Below are positions 33,409 through 44,645 of a stretch of 64,000 bases of DNA, piece after piece. The DNA comes from Amphibalanus amphitrite (Eukaryota > Arthropoda > Thecostraca > Balanomorpha > Balanidae), in the NCBI RefSeq assembly GCF_019059575.1, contig NW_024881519.1:806001-870000 (forward strand), read 5' to 3'. How positions within the stretch are numbered: the stretch's first letter is position 1; each line of letters begins with the position of its first letter. The notes beneath the pieces are model-generated. The model did not search any database and had not been told where the DNA came from. It worked only from the letters and a program-made list of their open reading frames with translations. A program made the translations under genes and the position numbers.

Positions 33409-34690
33409 GATTGCCCTGTCGCGGGGGCGGTCCAGCCGTCTCCCCAACGGTCACCCGAAGAGGATTATGTGTCCTGGAATGGAACCGACATCAACTACAG
33501 GTTGGCTGGTGGGGTGACCTCCAGTCCAGAGAGGGAACCATGAAGACTAGGGGCGATGCGGATTGGTTTTTCCTGAGGATAGCGAGGACGGAAGGAATCT
33601 AGCACCCTTGACCCCGAGTAACTTTTAAAGGGGGAAAAGGGGAATTTCCCCCCTTCGAAAATTCCGCTCCCCTTTCAAATTGTGCGTGAACGGCTAGGGA
33701 GGGAAGGGGGAATTTCCCCCTTTCAAATTCATTTTTGAGCCCATTTTCAATCAATTCGCTACTCAGATTCTATAATCATCGTTGATCAGACTCTAGTCAT
33801 CAATCAACGTTGCTGGCGCTTAGATCATTTTCAATTTGAGGTTCCATCCAACCATTTTACGTTCAGTGTAGCGGGAACTACAGATTTGACCCGATACTGA
33901 TCGGATGGTCGGTGGGACCGTCTCTTGTCTTGTCTCTTCCGTCTCTTCGAAATCACTGACATATCGCTACAGGCGTCGGCGTAGAAACTGGCGGCGGACG
34001 GGGGTCATGACCTCTAACATTAACACGCATAACACGCTGCGAACCAGGGGTCTTCCTTCGAACCAGGGTCCTTCAATCGGTCTTGGCCTAGCAAAAATAG
34101 TCACGTGTTAACCTCTCTCTATTTAGAAAGGCGCTAATTGATGTTTGGCCAGGGTAATAGGTTGATACTACTGATTGACATTGGCAAAGGCGCAGTCAAG
34201 TTGGGACCTCCCCCGCCCTTTACCGCCAAGGTTACCTACGTATATTTTTTTAGCTAATTTATTTTTTTGGCAACCTAACAATTTAAGTGGCCAGAATCCG
34301 GGAGAGAGTAGGATTTGGTGGTAGGTAAGGTTCTGCAGGTGCCATCCTAACAAAAACCTTATGGCATTGGGCCCCCTTTCAGATGCCTCTGGATCCGCCC
34401 TTGCCCCGAACTTAATTCCCCCTCTCGACTTTTCTTATAAAAGTAACCCTAGACTTGACCCTTCCTTATACTGAATGTATCTCAGGCTGTTAAATCTCCT
34501 AAGCGTTTTTTCTCGACATCGTTAAGGTGTCATTAATAAAAATATGAAATCCGGGAGGAGAAATTAAATATAATATAGAAATTGTGGCCAACACAACATA
34601 ATCAGTTGCGTTCAACATACTCGTAAGCATGATCACACACCCAGCTTACACATGAGCCATGTAACAAATATTTTGATAGACATGCTTAAG
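33409..34690. other. Unassigned region
   Basis: Shows a GGGGGAATTTCCCCC palindrome pair (about 33.64-33.72 kb) and a GGATCCGCC-type transposon end near 34.39 kb. No supported gene. Confidence 0.4.
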
Positions 34691-34699
34691 TTATGAAAT

Positions 34700-35045
34700 C
34701 ATCTAAAGTGTTTGCAAAGTTCCACGATACGGATCTAATATCCTGCTATGCATCATGACCATTTCTGGTCAGGTCATGTCTTTGAACAAAGGCCAAATTC
34801 TTCAAATGACCTTTAAAGATCAACTTTTGATTCATTCGAAGCGTTTTGATAAGAGGAACACGAGGCTGGTAAAATTAATTTCATGTGCAAGTTTAGCTTA
34901 AAACTTTTAGTGTTTGTGGAAAAGCAATTGGTTTTCTCATAATACCGATGGTGGCAGACGGTAGTTGCTGTTATTTACGTGCTAAGCCGTTGACCTTAAT
35001 TAAATCTGACAATATTATTCAGACATAGCGGTAAGCGAGCTGCTT
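34700..35045. mobile_element. Degraded AGGTCA-type TTAA element fragment
   Basis: TTTCTGGTCAGGTCATG, TCATTCGAAGCGTTTTGATA and GCTAAGCCGTTGACC follow the family A-prime order, but the ends are lost. Confidence 0.6.
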
Positions 35046-35700
35046 GTGTTAGGTTAGGCTCTTTCGGTCGATTTCAGAGTGGGAAGGATGACAGGAATTA
35101 GGGGGAGACAGGGGGCTTGGGCGGGAGTTCTGGGCCTCATGCTCCGCTGGGGCCGAGCCCATCACGTGGGTTGGATTGCCCTGACACATGGATAGCCCTG
35201 GGCGATGTTTCACGGCCCCGCGCTGCAGCACGCTGCGCTGCGCTGCCATGCATTGTTGCGGCGGTTGATATGAATTCGGCTCCACGCTAGCGTTACGAGC
35301 TTCCGAGTCTGTTGATGTTTCCATGGAAATTGGAAACCCAATGCACCGGTGCGCGCAACGCACCCTGTCCAAGCAAAATTTTACCATCGATGACCTCTGG
35401 TGACATGATCTTTTGCTCTGACCCGATCTAAAATTGGCTGAAGTATTTTTTCTGCTTTTTGCTACTTTTGACGCTACTTCGAATACCACTTAAATGCCCA
35501 AAGCTGAGTTATAAGAATGATGCTCAATCCCCAGTTCCCCTCCAACAGGGCGTGAGAGTCTAGGCATTCCTGTGGGGCACGGGCTAACAATGACTATCTC
35601 AAAATCATTGTGGCCATGAGCATCCACTGCCATTCTTTAACACCGGTTTCGCTGCGCTGAGCGGTGGCCGTCCCGTTTGTTGGATTCTACGGCTGGCTGG
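35046..35700. other. Unassigned region
   Basis: One minus-strand open stretch (35049-35489) has no recognisable motif and reads through a CTGCGCTGCG repeat, so I do not call it a gene. Confidence 0.35.
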
Positions 35701-35867
35701 CGGAAAGCGTTACCAGCCGCCCGTCCACCACCCGCGGGCCGGACCGAGCGGTCCCGCTGACCCTACCTGACCTGAGCCCGGCGCGATATGGGACGGGCAG
35801 ACGGGGGTTCGGCTCAGCGAATGCAGCGCCCACTGGTGCTGGGGACTTTTTTAATAGACCTACTGTA

Positions 35868-36550
35868 CGCGGTGGGCGATCGTGTGTGGCTGAGACGGCG
35901 CGCTGTGGCAGGCGGCGAAGTGCGGAAACTGGCCTCCCACCTGGGAGGGCCCATACCGTATCGCCAAGAAGCTCCGCAACTGGACATATTCCATTGTAAA
36001 GGAAGGAAGCTCGGCCACCTGACAGTGCATCACAGCCGGCACAAACCGTGCCGCGGGCTGCTCCTACCTCTCTCAAGACGGCACCCAGGCCGTCCGCGCC
36101 AACACAGGCCAGTCCAGTGACTGATGCACGGAAACGTCCCGTCGTTCCCCACTCGGTAGGGGGTTGGGACCAGCCCAGGTGCGGCCAAAGCGCTAGTCGT
36201 ACCCAGGACCGACGCACTGTAGGTGACGAGTCCGGCTGGAACCATGAGGGAGCTATAGAGCACACAGACCGGGACCCAGGGCGGCCCGGGACACAAACAC
36301 ACCGGGACCCAGGGCGGCCCGGGACACATACAGACCGGGACCCAGGGCGGCCCGGGACACAAACACACCGGGACCCGGGGCGGCCCGGGATATCCACTGA
36401 TCGGGACCCAGGGCGGGCCGACCCGCGCACTGATGGAAGCCCAGGGCGGCCCGACATCGAGGCAGATCGTGAGCCTTTGTGTGAGATTCGCACGCGTTCA
36501 GGACGCATTTGCCGGGCACCTCCCAAGCTTTCAGATTTTGTAGTTGGTTA
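35868..36550 (+). pseudogene. Gypsy integrase C-terminal region and pol tail (fossil)
   Basis: After the nested bracket the GDRVWLRRRAV block and the KLASHLGGP segment recall the GPY/F module of Gypsy integrases. The tail contains a 33-bp tandem repeat and ends with the RTRSGRICRAPPKL stretch; a TRxGR motif near the end of Pol is shared with the short element at 62.0 kb. Part of the young Gypsy element. Confidence 0.75.
36268..36440 (+). repeat. 33-bp minisatellite inside the pol tail (5 units)
   Basis: Five units with starts at 36271, 36304, 36337, 36370 and 36403, each built on GGGACCCAGGGCGGCCCGGG. The period is 33 bases, so the array keeps frame and would encode an 11-residue repeat RDPGRPGTQTH. 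Confidence 0.9.
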
Positions 36551-36857
36551 GTGTGTGCTATGCTGTAGTGTTCTTAGTGATTGTATTAGCTAATGTAGTT
36601 GTATAGGTTGAATAGCTGTAGAGCCTGAACCTATTTTGGCTCTGTGTACGGTGAGGATGCTGTTGTCGTCATGCCGCTCTGTCGCGGGTCCCTAGCCTGG
36701 TATAGTGGTTTGCTATTTTACATTACTGCATATACGCGATATTTTAGGGCCCGAAATGTCGTCTGTATGCACTTCTGTAAATGGTTTGGTTGAAGCTCCG
36801 TTGGACCCATCCCACAGAAGCCGCCTCATGTCACCCCTCCGCACCAATAGTTACCAT
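36551..36857. other. 3' region of the young Gypsy element
   Basis: Non-coding stretch after the pol tail; no motif that I can name. Confidence 0.4.
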
Positions 36858-37787
36858 GGTGTGTCAAAAGTGGAAATAGCCGGTGCGCCGTCTGGCAACC
36901 CGGCAGCCCGCCGCCATAGGGAAATTCATGCTTTTTGTCGCTTTTTCGCTCCCTGTGAGTCACTTGATCTAATTAGAGCTAAACTAGGAACGAGGCGGGT
37001 CACTTGGACGTATTCGGGAGCCGAATACGGTGTTTTGGAGCCAACACCTGGGAAACCCTACCCGCCCAATGCGAGTTTTTAAGAGTCTGCATGCCCAAAT
37101 TAACGTTGAGCGCGGCCGTTTTCGGTCGGTTTTCCCCGACCTTGTGGCGAAATCGCCTTATTTATTCAACCAGGGTGGGCTAATTCGCTTAACTAGGAAT
37201 GAGGCGTTGTAGAGAATTATTCAAGGAATAGAGCTGTGCAAAAATATTTTTTGTATTGTTAAAACTGTATCCGCCCTCGAACGATAAATATTGTTGACCC
37301 ATCAGAAACACATCACCTGGAATGCGTTTGGACTTGGCTGGATCTAATATTAGCGAGTATCTGCTAATGCAGTTTCTTGGCTTACATAGTACGCACACAA
37401 GCATACATACTTCCTGCCCTTGGTCATTCCTCACTTAAATGAAAATTTTGCTATAATAACTATTCCAAGCAGTTAACAGGTTTTAGTGCAGTGCCAATTC
37501 GGAACCGTTCAACGCCGCCGGTCTCCCAGGCGGCGCGTAACGGCTGCCGCCGGCCACCGCGCCGCCGCTCTGGCAGGGTGTTTGACTTCATATCTCTGTT
37601 GCTAGAAAAGTTGTGGACCGATTTACTTGATTCTTGCATGAAAAGATCCGCCATTCAATTCTTAGCAGATAACGAAAATTTGACGTCAATTGCACGATCC
37701 GCTGCCCATATTGTGGTACTGCCATCTATTGACAAGGCTGGCGAACTAAGGCCGGGCGGCTATTTCCACTTTTGACACACCATGCCC
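36858..37787. mobile_element. TIR DNA element in the 3' region of the young Gypsy element
   Basis: CATGGTGTGTCAAAAGTGGA with AATAGCCG at the left is mirrored by CGGCTATT and TCCACTTTTGACACACCATG at the right, about 28 bp of inverted repeat. The target duplication is unclear (2 bases at most). No transposase; a GCC-rich inverted patch appears on both sides (36.88 and 37.5 kb). Confidence 0.75.
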
Positions 37788-37915
37788 GCTGATTTCTCCT
37801 TTCTTTCTCGTGGGCGCTGCCAGCCCGTGTTTCTTTGTATGGCCGCCTGGTCATGTTGATCTTCCGCGGGTTACCTCGTTTGTTTTTGTTTTGTACGTTT
37901 TGCACCTTCCTGTAG

Positions 37916-37949
37916 TTTCCGGGACGGAAACTTCGGCGGGCGGGAGTAT
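37916..37949 (+). promoter_or_regulatory. 3' box and polypurine tract before the 3' LTR
   Basis: The imperfect palindrome TTTCCGGGACGGAAACTT is followed after 17 bases, including CGGCGGGCGGGAG, by the LTR. The short element at 62.3 kb has the same box at the same distance. Confidence 0.65.
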
Positions 37950-38244
37950 TGTTGCGAGTTGAATGTGAGTGGAATTCGAGTTGAATGTGAGTGGAATTTG
38001 ACGGCTCGCGCCTACGAAACGTCCCGAAACGTTTTGCTTGTCGCTGGAGCGCCATTGAGGCCTTCGAGCAGCGCGCGTGGCTTTTTGCGCGGGATTGTGA
38101 GTAGACGGGTGGAGAGTGAAGGCTGCACGGGTTGTTGCGGCACTTCAGTGTGGATAAACCATGAACGCTACCGTTTTGAATATATTATCAAGATGCACCC
38201 AAGTGTCAGTCCAGAGATATGAGAGAAGCGGAGAACCCATTCCA
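37950..38244 (+). repeat. 3' LTR of the young Gypsy element
   Basis: Same as 22120-22414, followed by the GAAA target duplication. Confidence 0.95.
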
Positions 38245-38306
38245 GAAAGAACAATGTAGAAGACAGGGTATATTGAATTAGGGTAGAAGACAAAAACGGT
38301 TACAGC

Positions 38307-38811
38307 AGAGGCTCTTTTCTTCCCCGTCCTCATTCGACGATACTGCTATGGCCCTTCTAAACTGGTTCCTAGCCATGCTAATTTTGGTCGAAGACGGATG
38401 AGCTGAAGAGAAATGAAGCACTATGCCCGAGTTTGTAGGCTTAATGTACAGTTCAGTGGCCAAAAATGTGATGTCATTGTCAGAAACGACAGAGACCAGG
38501 GCTCAAAACACTATCAGAGATTTGGAGCCCTCCCTGAACGAACGTCTTGTGTCTTGGCCTATCATGTAAGTGTGTAAGATAGTGTATGCAGCGTGTGAAT
38601 TCGAGTCATCGATCGTATCGAATATTCAAAAAGTGTTATGATGAGTTATATGTCCTGATTTTGTCTCGTTTTCTTTTTATCGCTCGTTTTATATATGTGT
38701 GTACGGTACATCGGAAACATCTTACATAACCAAGGACGTTTTTTCCATTGAAGTCTTATGTAAACAAATACCGCGAGATGAATTCCAAAATATGAAAATA
38801 GGCTGCCGTCT
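38307..38811. other. Central spacer of foldback X
   Basis: The 505 bases between the two arms (ACAAAAACGGTTACAGCAGA on the left, its complement at 38812). No open frame worth calling. Confidence 0.6.
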
Positions 38812-39339
38812 GTCTGCTGTAACCGTTTTTGTCTTCTACATTGTTCTGTATTTCGTTTGATAATGCTCTGTTGGCCGAAATATCACGTAAATAAAAAGGT
38901 AGCTTCGCATTAATTTTGGTATAGACTCGAGGAAAAAGGTCAGTGTTTTTCTTTCATATGATTGTATCAATCATGTTCCTCGCCAGAGCACTGGCAAACA
39001 TTAATACTATTCAATTATTTTCCTAAATGCTTTGCTTTTAAAGGGGTTTAAATAATAGACGATTCCCGGCCTGTCTCGTGAGGTTATTATCATGATTAGG
39101 AGACTTTTTTTTACTAATCTTATCGAGACCGTAGCATTTGAATGAAACAAATTCGGACGATCGTTCCCTAGTAGCACACAACATTGACGTCTAAGGTGTA
39201 TTTAGTGGAATGCCCTTCATGGTCACATCTCGGTCACCCTTATAATCCTCGCGAAAACATACCTTTACCGAAGAATAACCGGAAAACGGTACAGAAAGGG
39301 AGAGGAGCCTGTTTTCATTTCCCTATGCTTTTAAGGTAA

Positions 39340-39777
39340 CACAAAAAGGAGATCGTTTTGAGATCGTTCCCGGCGCCAGAGTAGCAGCTTTTATTTTCCC
39401 CCATTGACTTATAATGGTCAGGTCACGAATATGACCTGACCTCATATGACCTTTAGGAAAAATCCGAGATATACAAGTTGTGAGACTCGTAAGTGATACT
39501 AGATCCTGCAAGTTTCATTTCCCTATGAAAACTCCTCTGGCAGTGAGGGTGTTTTGAAGTTGCGACATCTGAGGACCGTGCAGAGGTTGACTTATGACGT
39601 CATAGGTCAGTGACCTGTTCCGACCCGAAAATGCGGTTAGCGTCAAAAGATCCGGCTTGAATGGAATGTCAGGTATGCCAGGTTTCTTCTCTCTATCGCT
39701 AGCGTGTTCGGAGCTATCGCAAAAAACCTATGGGGGGTGGCACACCCCCCCCCTCCCTCGGCCGGCGAGGGTTAAAA
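39340..39777. mobile_element. TTAA element family B, right-end fragment
   Basis: Follows family B (compare 6170-6606) with the GGCCGGCGAGGGTTAA end. The left is cut at the junction with the long-TIR arm. The same truncation point occurs in the inverted copy near 49.34 kb, so both came from one composite. Confidence 0.75.
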
Positions 39778-40140
39778 TAAGCCCGTCACAATATTGTCAC
39801 ACAAAGCGGCGCGTGTGCCAATACAAATACAAACGATTACACGGCCGGCAGCCGCCGCAAAGTTTCTTCAAGATAAGATTGGAGCCGCTGTCACGTGGTT
39901 GTAGACTGAACTTTTCCCACCCCTGCTCACGATTGATTAATGCCCAACACGCACGGTGGAAGGATGCGAGTACTACGCCCAGTAGAAGGGGGGGCAGATA
40001 TCGCCCCCCTTCTAGGGAGCCGCGTCTGCCGCGCATTCACTGGCGCCGCATAAGAAAAAAAAAAACACTCTGCTCCGCTGTGCAAGTCCGTGAGTTTGAC
40101 TAAATACAACTAAACCTAATGATATTTTTCACCCAAGAGT

Positions 40141-40368
40141 ATTCGGAAACAGGTTCCTCGCCCTTTCTGTACCGTTTTCCGACAACTCTTCGGTAAAGGT
40201 ATGTTTCCGTGAGAATATTCGGAAACAGGCTCCTCGCCCTTTCTGTACTGTTTTCCGACTATGCTTCGGTTAAGGAATGTTTCCGTGAGAATATTCGGAA
40301 ACAGGCTCCTCACTCTTTCTGTACCGTTTTCCGATTATTCTTCCGTAAAGGTATGTTTTCGCGAGGAT
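40141..40368. repeat. 76-bp tandem repeat, three units
   Basis: Units start ATTCGGAAACAGG at 40141, 40217 and 40293. They are extra inward copies of the inner end of the right TIR arm. Confidence 0.9.
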
Positions 40369-41000
40369 TATAAGGGTGACCGAGATGTGACCATGAAGGG
40401 CATTCCACTAAATACACCTTAGACGTCAATGTTGTGTGCTACTAGGGAACGATCGTCCGAATTTGTTTCATTCAAATGCTACGGTCTCGACAAGATTAGT
40501 AAAAAATCTCCTTATTATGATAACAAGTCCTCACGAGACAAGCCGGGAATCGTCTATTATTTAAACCCCTTCAAAAGCAAAGCATTTAGGTAAATAATGG
40601 AATCCTGGAATACCGCTACCGCCCACCGGCATGTCAGCACGACCGCCTGGCACAACAGCTGACAGCCACGCGACAGCAGCCCCAACCTTATCTTGAAGAA
40701 TATTGGCGGCGGCTGCCGGCCGTCTAATCGGCCGTATCCGTGTTCGTGCTGCATGCGTGTGATAATATTGCCACCGGCCTATTTACTGTGACTTACTTGT
40801 GTTACGTTAAGACGTGGCTGTGCCCCATGCCAGCCTTTCCCAGCGCCCGTATAGGCACGAGCCACCGCCCGCAGTGACACCTCGTCGCTCAGGTGGCGAA
40901 TGCTAGTACTAACCTCGCTCCCCAGATGACACTAGCCGTCCGTACCATGTGTGATACTGCACCGCAAGACACATTTAAGAACGGAGAGGCAGTTGCGGCC

Positions 41001-41780
41001 CGGGCCTCGTTTCATAAAAGGAATTACTTACGGCGTTCTGTCAATTATGCTAGATTTGGCGTATTTGATGCCAATTCGGTTTCATAAAGCCGGAGACCGG
41101 AGTAATTCACGCCATCGAAAGTACGGAGCTTCATTTACGGCAAATGCTCGATTCCGGACCAATTGATGCCATTTGGGTTTCATAAAACGACGTAATTAAC
41201 GCCAAATATTTCATCAAGCTCTTGATATCAGTGGTGTAAACTACGCACAAAAATGTTGCGTGATTTTGAATTAATGTGAAGATTCGAAGCAAGTTTTTGA
41301 TATATTTTATAATGTTGAGCCCGGTGAGGAAGAAAGAACAGCCAAAATGAGAAAAAGAAACTGCAAATCTTCTGTACCAGTTGCTTTTTGTGGCCACTAT
41401 CGGAATTTTGTTTATTCGCCGCGCCGCGCCACTTTCGTAGTTAGGCACTTCTGCTTAGCTGGCTTTCTGCTGTTTTTAATATATTGTTTTAATAAAGGAT
41501 GGACATCAATATCAATTTTGTTTTTTCATAAATTATTTTTAAGATTTAAATTCAACATAATTGTTTTATAATTTCTCGTAAAAAAATAATTGTTGACATG
41601 AAATTGTAATTTGTAGGACGCTTGATAAATTACGGTAACTACGCAAATGTGCTTAGTTACGGAGGTGTAAACAATTCCAGTTGTGGCTTTGTGAAACAGC
41701 TTAAGTTACGCCCCGTAGTTTGAAAGGGTGTGAATTACGAAAAGGTGTAAGTTACGGCAGAGCTTAACGAAACGAGGCCC
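41001..41780. mobile_element. TIR element (GGGCCTCGTTTC ends)
   Basis: CGGGCCTCGTTTCATAAAAG at the left and GAAACGAGGCCC at the right; the X left arm shows the uninterrupted site at 21594-21597. Internal TTACGGCG/GTAATTCACGCC-like motifs are repeated in both directions. No gene. Confidence 0.85.
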
Positions 41781-41906
41781 AGGTGGGTGACAGCACGTAA
41801 TCGCCTGAGGCGGTTGGGGTAAAAATATTTTACCCTTGAATGCTGGATGCATGCACTGTGACTTTTTGTTTTAAGAATGAAAAGCGTGTAATCGACGTGT
41901 AAAGCG

Positions 41907-43747
41907 CACTGAAAACACTTTGGAAGAACGTTAAGAACGTGCAGGAGTATTTAGACCCCTGTGGGGTAAAATGTTATGCCACCGTTTTTCAGAACTCCCA
42001 TGGTTCTTCACGTAGACGGCTTTGCATACTCATCAAAAGAATCCACACGATTCTTCCAAAGACTCTTATGAGGTTTAGGGTTTATAATAAGAGCGCTCTT
42101 AGCACCTAGATAAGAACCCCAAAGGGTCTGTGAAGAAGTCCCTGAGGTTTATAGGGAAACCACCCTGTGTTCTGAATATCGGTTGTAGAACCCTTTCAGT
42201 TCTATTGCAATACCGCAAAATCCCCGTTCATTCGTCTATTGAACCTCCCATGCATGGCTATCGACCTGCGCCGTCACATCTGCTGCGCAAACACAGTATT
42301 TGATACACCTTAAAATGTATTACCTTCCTGTTTACTCTGAGCAATCAGCCTGCAAGTCTCCAGTCAGGAACAACCAGCCCGCAACCAGCCCGCATTCAGC
42401 CTGCGATCAGCCCGCAATCAGCCTGCAGGAACGCTTTCCCGTCGGCCGTGTCACTTGCCTTACACATCCAAGCCAAAGAACTCCAGAGCCTTTCGGGCAT
42501 TTTTAATTATTCAGGTTGATTCCTTCACGCTCAGGGCTGCTTTCTGTACAAATATGAACGCATTTTTAGCTTTAGCAAGCGGATGTTTTCCCAAACACAG
42601 TATGCGCTATCGCCCATGTCAGCAGCCGGGTGGCGATATCGCATTCTCCCAAATCACATACAGTTTCTCCTTCCACCACCAGCTTCAAGCCAGCGTTTTC
42701 GACGATGTCGACGTCTCCGCGCGCCAGGACGCTCTCCTCAGACTCCAGGGCCTCAATCAGAGCGGGATGGCCTCGTCCCCTAGAATGAAGAGTCGGGCGG
42801 ATGCGTTATTCAACAGGCAGGGAGTAAAGAAACTTAGATTGACTTCAGAGACCATGAGCCTACTCCAAAAATAAAATAATGCACTTAACATATAAAGTGC
42901 AGGTACATAGAAAAAATATTGCTCTAATCAGCAAGAGCATACCTATGTTTATTAAAATCAGCCAAATTTATATCTAAATCAGTTGACCCCAAAATGGCAA
43001 GCTGATTCTAGGTATTCCTGATTTATCTTCATTTGGAAGATTTGTCTAAATACCACATGCATAATTTAAGCTATGGGGCATTTATACAACATATAAATAC
43101 TTACTGCATTGATTGGTCTTGCATGTGAATTTTCTTCATCCAATGCATTCATCCATGCATTTGAAGAGCGTTGTGATATTGCTTATCATTGTCAATCACA
43201 AGTAATATAAATAATACACAACACTTGACAAGCCAAAAATTAACCTTATTTCAGTTCTTCAATATTCGATTACTTGCCATTCACCCAATCTTGCACCAGC
43301 CGCTCGTCACTGCACAAAGCGTGATCCAACGCGATCGAAAAATGGCGGTCGCTTCCGGTAGACGCTAGAACGTGGTACCGCGGGCGCGGTCTTGATGAAA
43401 GCCATTACACTGATAAAACTATAACCCCTTCTTCTTAAACCCGATGCTAGTTCGTGCAAAACCTTCAAAGGGTTTATTTTTCGCGCGCTTTGTGTGACGT
43501 AATATCACGTGACTAGGGAGAACGAAGAAGAACCGGTGTTTGTCGAGTTGAAGCCCCCCTGGGGCCGCTAAGACTGCACGCGAAGAAGCAGCACGTGTCT
43601 TCGGCCTATGTGAAACACTGTGTGTGTTCTTCATGAACCAGACGTTCTGCTTCGCCTCTAAGCCAGTTTACCCTAATACCCAAAAAACCTAAGTGTGGAA
43701 TATTTTAAGATGCTTTTGCATTACGTTCTTTCAACTTGTTTTCAGTG
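41907..43747. mobile_element. CACTG-type (EnSpm/CACTA-like) TIR element
   Basis: CACTGAAAACACTTTGGAAG at the left; CAACTTGTTTTCAGTG at the right. A CG dinucleotide flanks both ends and the empty X arm has one CG (21459-21460), so a 2-bp duplication fits EnSpm. Short CAGCCCGCAAC-type repeats lie near 42.35-42.43 kb. A 139-codon open stretch at 42455-42874 has no recognised motif. Confidence 0.65.
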
Positions 43748-43945
43748 CGTGTAAAGGGGTGTAATCGACCGTATTCGTATTGGTACTCGTGCCGCATTTG
43801 TGTGACATTAGCCGTTTTCACGACGGGCTATCCGGTGAGTGCACCTAATTTGACAAAATATAAACTTATCTCTTTTACAGCAAATATCTTTATTTTATGA
43901 AGTTATTTCAGTGCTTTAATCGATGATACTCTCTGATAATATGAC

Positions 43946-44270
43946 AAAGCAGGGGTATAAGCAAGCAATTAGTGCAGCCCTAACTGATAGCTACTAAGAG
44001 ACACACAGAACCTAATTTGACCAAATCTGCACCTAATCTGCACGAAATATGCACCAAACGTGTACCAGATGGGCGTCGTGAAAACAGCTAATATTGTTAC
44101 GGGCCTATTTTAAAAAAATGGTGAATTACTTGTATAACGGTGTGACTTGTCTCTGACCAATGCCGGCCTTCCCCAGTGCCCGTACAGGCACCGGCCAGCT
44201 CCCGCAGTGAGACCTCGTCGTTCAGGTGGCGCATGCTAGTTCAAACCTCGCTTACTAGATATGCAATATC
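43946..44270. repeat. X-like module, right of foldback X
   Basis: Parts of the X arm recur here (ACCTAATTTGACCAAATCTG; the GCCCGTACAGGCACC block, compare 40850), so at least one more X-type element or a tandem module abuts X. Confidence 0.6.
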
Positions 44271-44519
44271 TTATAGTCTTTCTTGCTAAGCTGAAACCCA
44301 CCAAAATATTGTTTTTTATAGGTATTGATGGGGTAATACTTATGTCCTACTCATTGATAAGGTGTCTTGTCAGCGGTAAGGGAACGATGCAGACGCCCCG
44401 AGCTAGCGCGGCGGCTCGGGACAGGCGTTAGAGATAAAAGGGGAAGGGATACTGATAAGACATCTTATCAGCTAGTAGGCGACGCGGCGCACGGCGAACA
44501 CGTGGCGGCTTGAGATTAA
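44271..44519. other. Unassigned spacer
   Basis: Holds GATAAGACATCTTATCAG and similar short palindromes; nothing else. Confidence 0.4.
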
Positions 44520-44546
44520 AGGGAGAGAGAGGAGGGAGTAGGTAGG

Positions 44547-44588
<42 letters not shown>

Positions 44589-44645
44589 AGAGAAAGAGAG
44601 AAAGAGAGAGGGAGAGAGTGAGCGAGAGAGAGAGAAAGAGGTAGA
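44520..44645. repeat. GA-rich microsatellite
   Basis: GAGAGA runs with a short G run in the middle. The open frames rich in Ser-Leu on the other strand are artefacts. Confidence 0.95.

Larger units (their letters stand above)
27072..35865. mobile_element. TA-flanked TIR bracket (Tc1/mariner-like ends), filled with other elements
   Basis: CAGTAGGTCTACTAAAAAAG begins at 27072 right after TA (27070-27071); its inverted match CTTTTTTAATAGACCTACTG ends at 35865 right before TA (35866-35867). TA duplication with CAGT ends is the Tc1/mariner pattern. GC-rich stretches follow both TIRs. No Tc1 transposase is recognisable; TTAA elements and two hAT elements fill the space. It could also be two separate related ends. 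Confidence 0.6.
22120..38244 (+). mobile_element. Young Ty3/Gypsy LTR retrotransposon with identical LTRs and a large nested insertion
   Basis: Two 295-bp LTRs (22120-22414 and 37950-38244, TG...CA) appear identical by eye and are flanked by the 4-bp duplication GAAA (22116-22119, 38245-38248). A tRNA-Leu-type primer-binding site follows the 5' LTR, then gag, protease, RT, RNase H and integrase in Gypsy order. The integrase is split by a TIR bracket (27072-35865) filled with other transposons, and a further TIR element lies at 36858-37787. Identical LTRs suggest recent insertion, yet the interior is old-looking; pol looks nearly whole, with about one or two breaks besides the insertions. Confidence 0.92.
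39018..40597. mobile_element. Long-TIR element in the right arm of X (arms about 290 bp)
   Basis: CCTAAATGCTTTGCTTTTAA and the following 290 bases are mirrored at 40304-40597. The loop carries a family B right end (to TTAA at 39773), an X-like piece, a family D end and extra copies of a 76-bp unit. A related one-armed composite lies inverted at 48.65-49.62 kb. Confidence 0.7.
18901..43940. mobile_element. Large foldback element X with arms near 0.9 kb, expanded by insertions
   Basis: The left arm is seen in pieces at 18901-18924, 21292-22119 and 38249-38306; the right arm, reverse complemented, runs from about 38812 to 43940. The spacer between arms is about 505 bases. The outer ends read CATATTATCAGAGAATATCA and its near-complement. 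Insertions account for the rest: two TTAA elements and the young Gypsy element in the left arm, three TIR elements in the right arm. Because each arm lacks the other's insertions, the arms give empty sites for all of them. No transposase is visible. Confidence 0.75.

Noticed and set aside
35049-35489. 146-codon minus-strand open frame
   Set aside because: No motif, crosses a CTGCG simple repeat, and lacks a homolog that I can recognise.
40141-40368. CRISPR-like array
   Set aside because: Units are adjacent without unique spacers, in a eukaryotic transposon; a plain tandem repeat.
18901-43940. Polinton/Maverick-type virus-like element, because of long inverted arms
   Set aside because: The ancestral arm-to-arm spacer is only about 505 bases and no capsid, polymerase B or integrase of that group is visible; the 25-kb span comes from later insertions.
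44520-44645. Signal-peptide-like Leu/Ser-rich protein on the minus strand
   Set aside because: GA microsatellite translated in frame.
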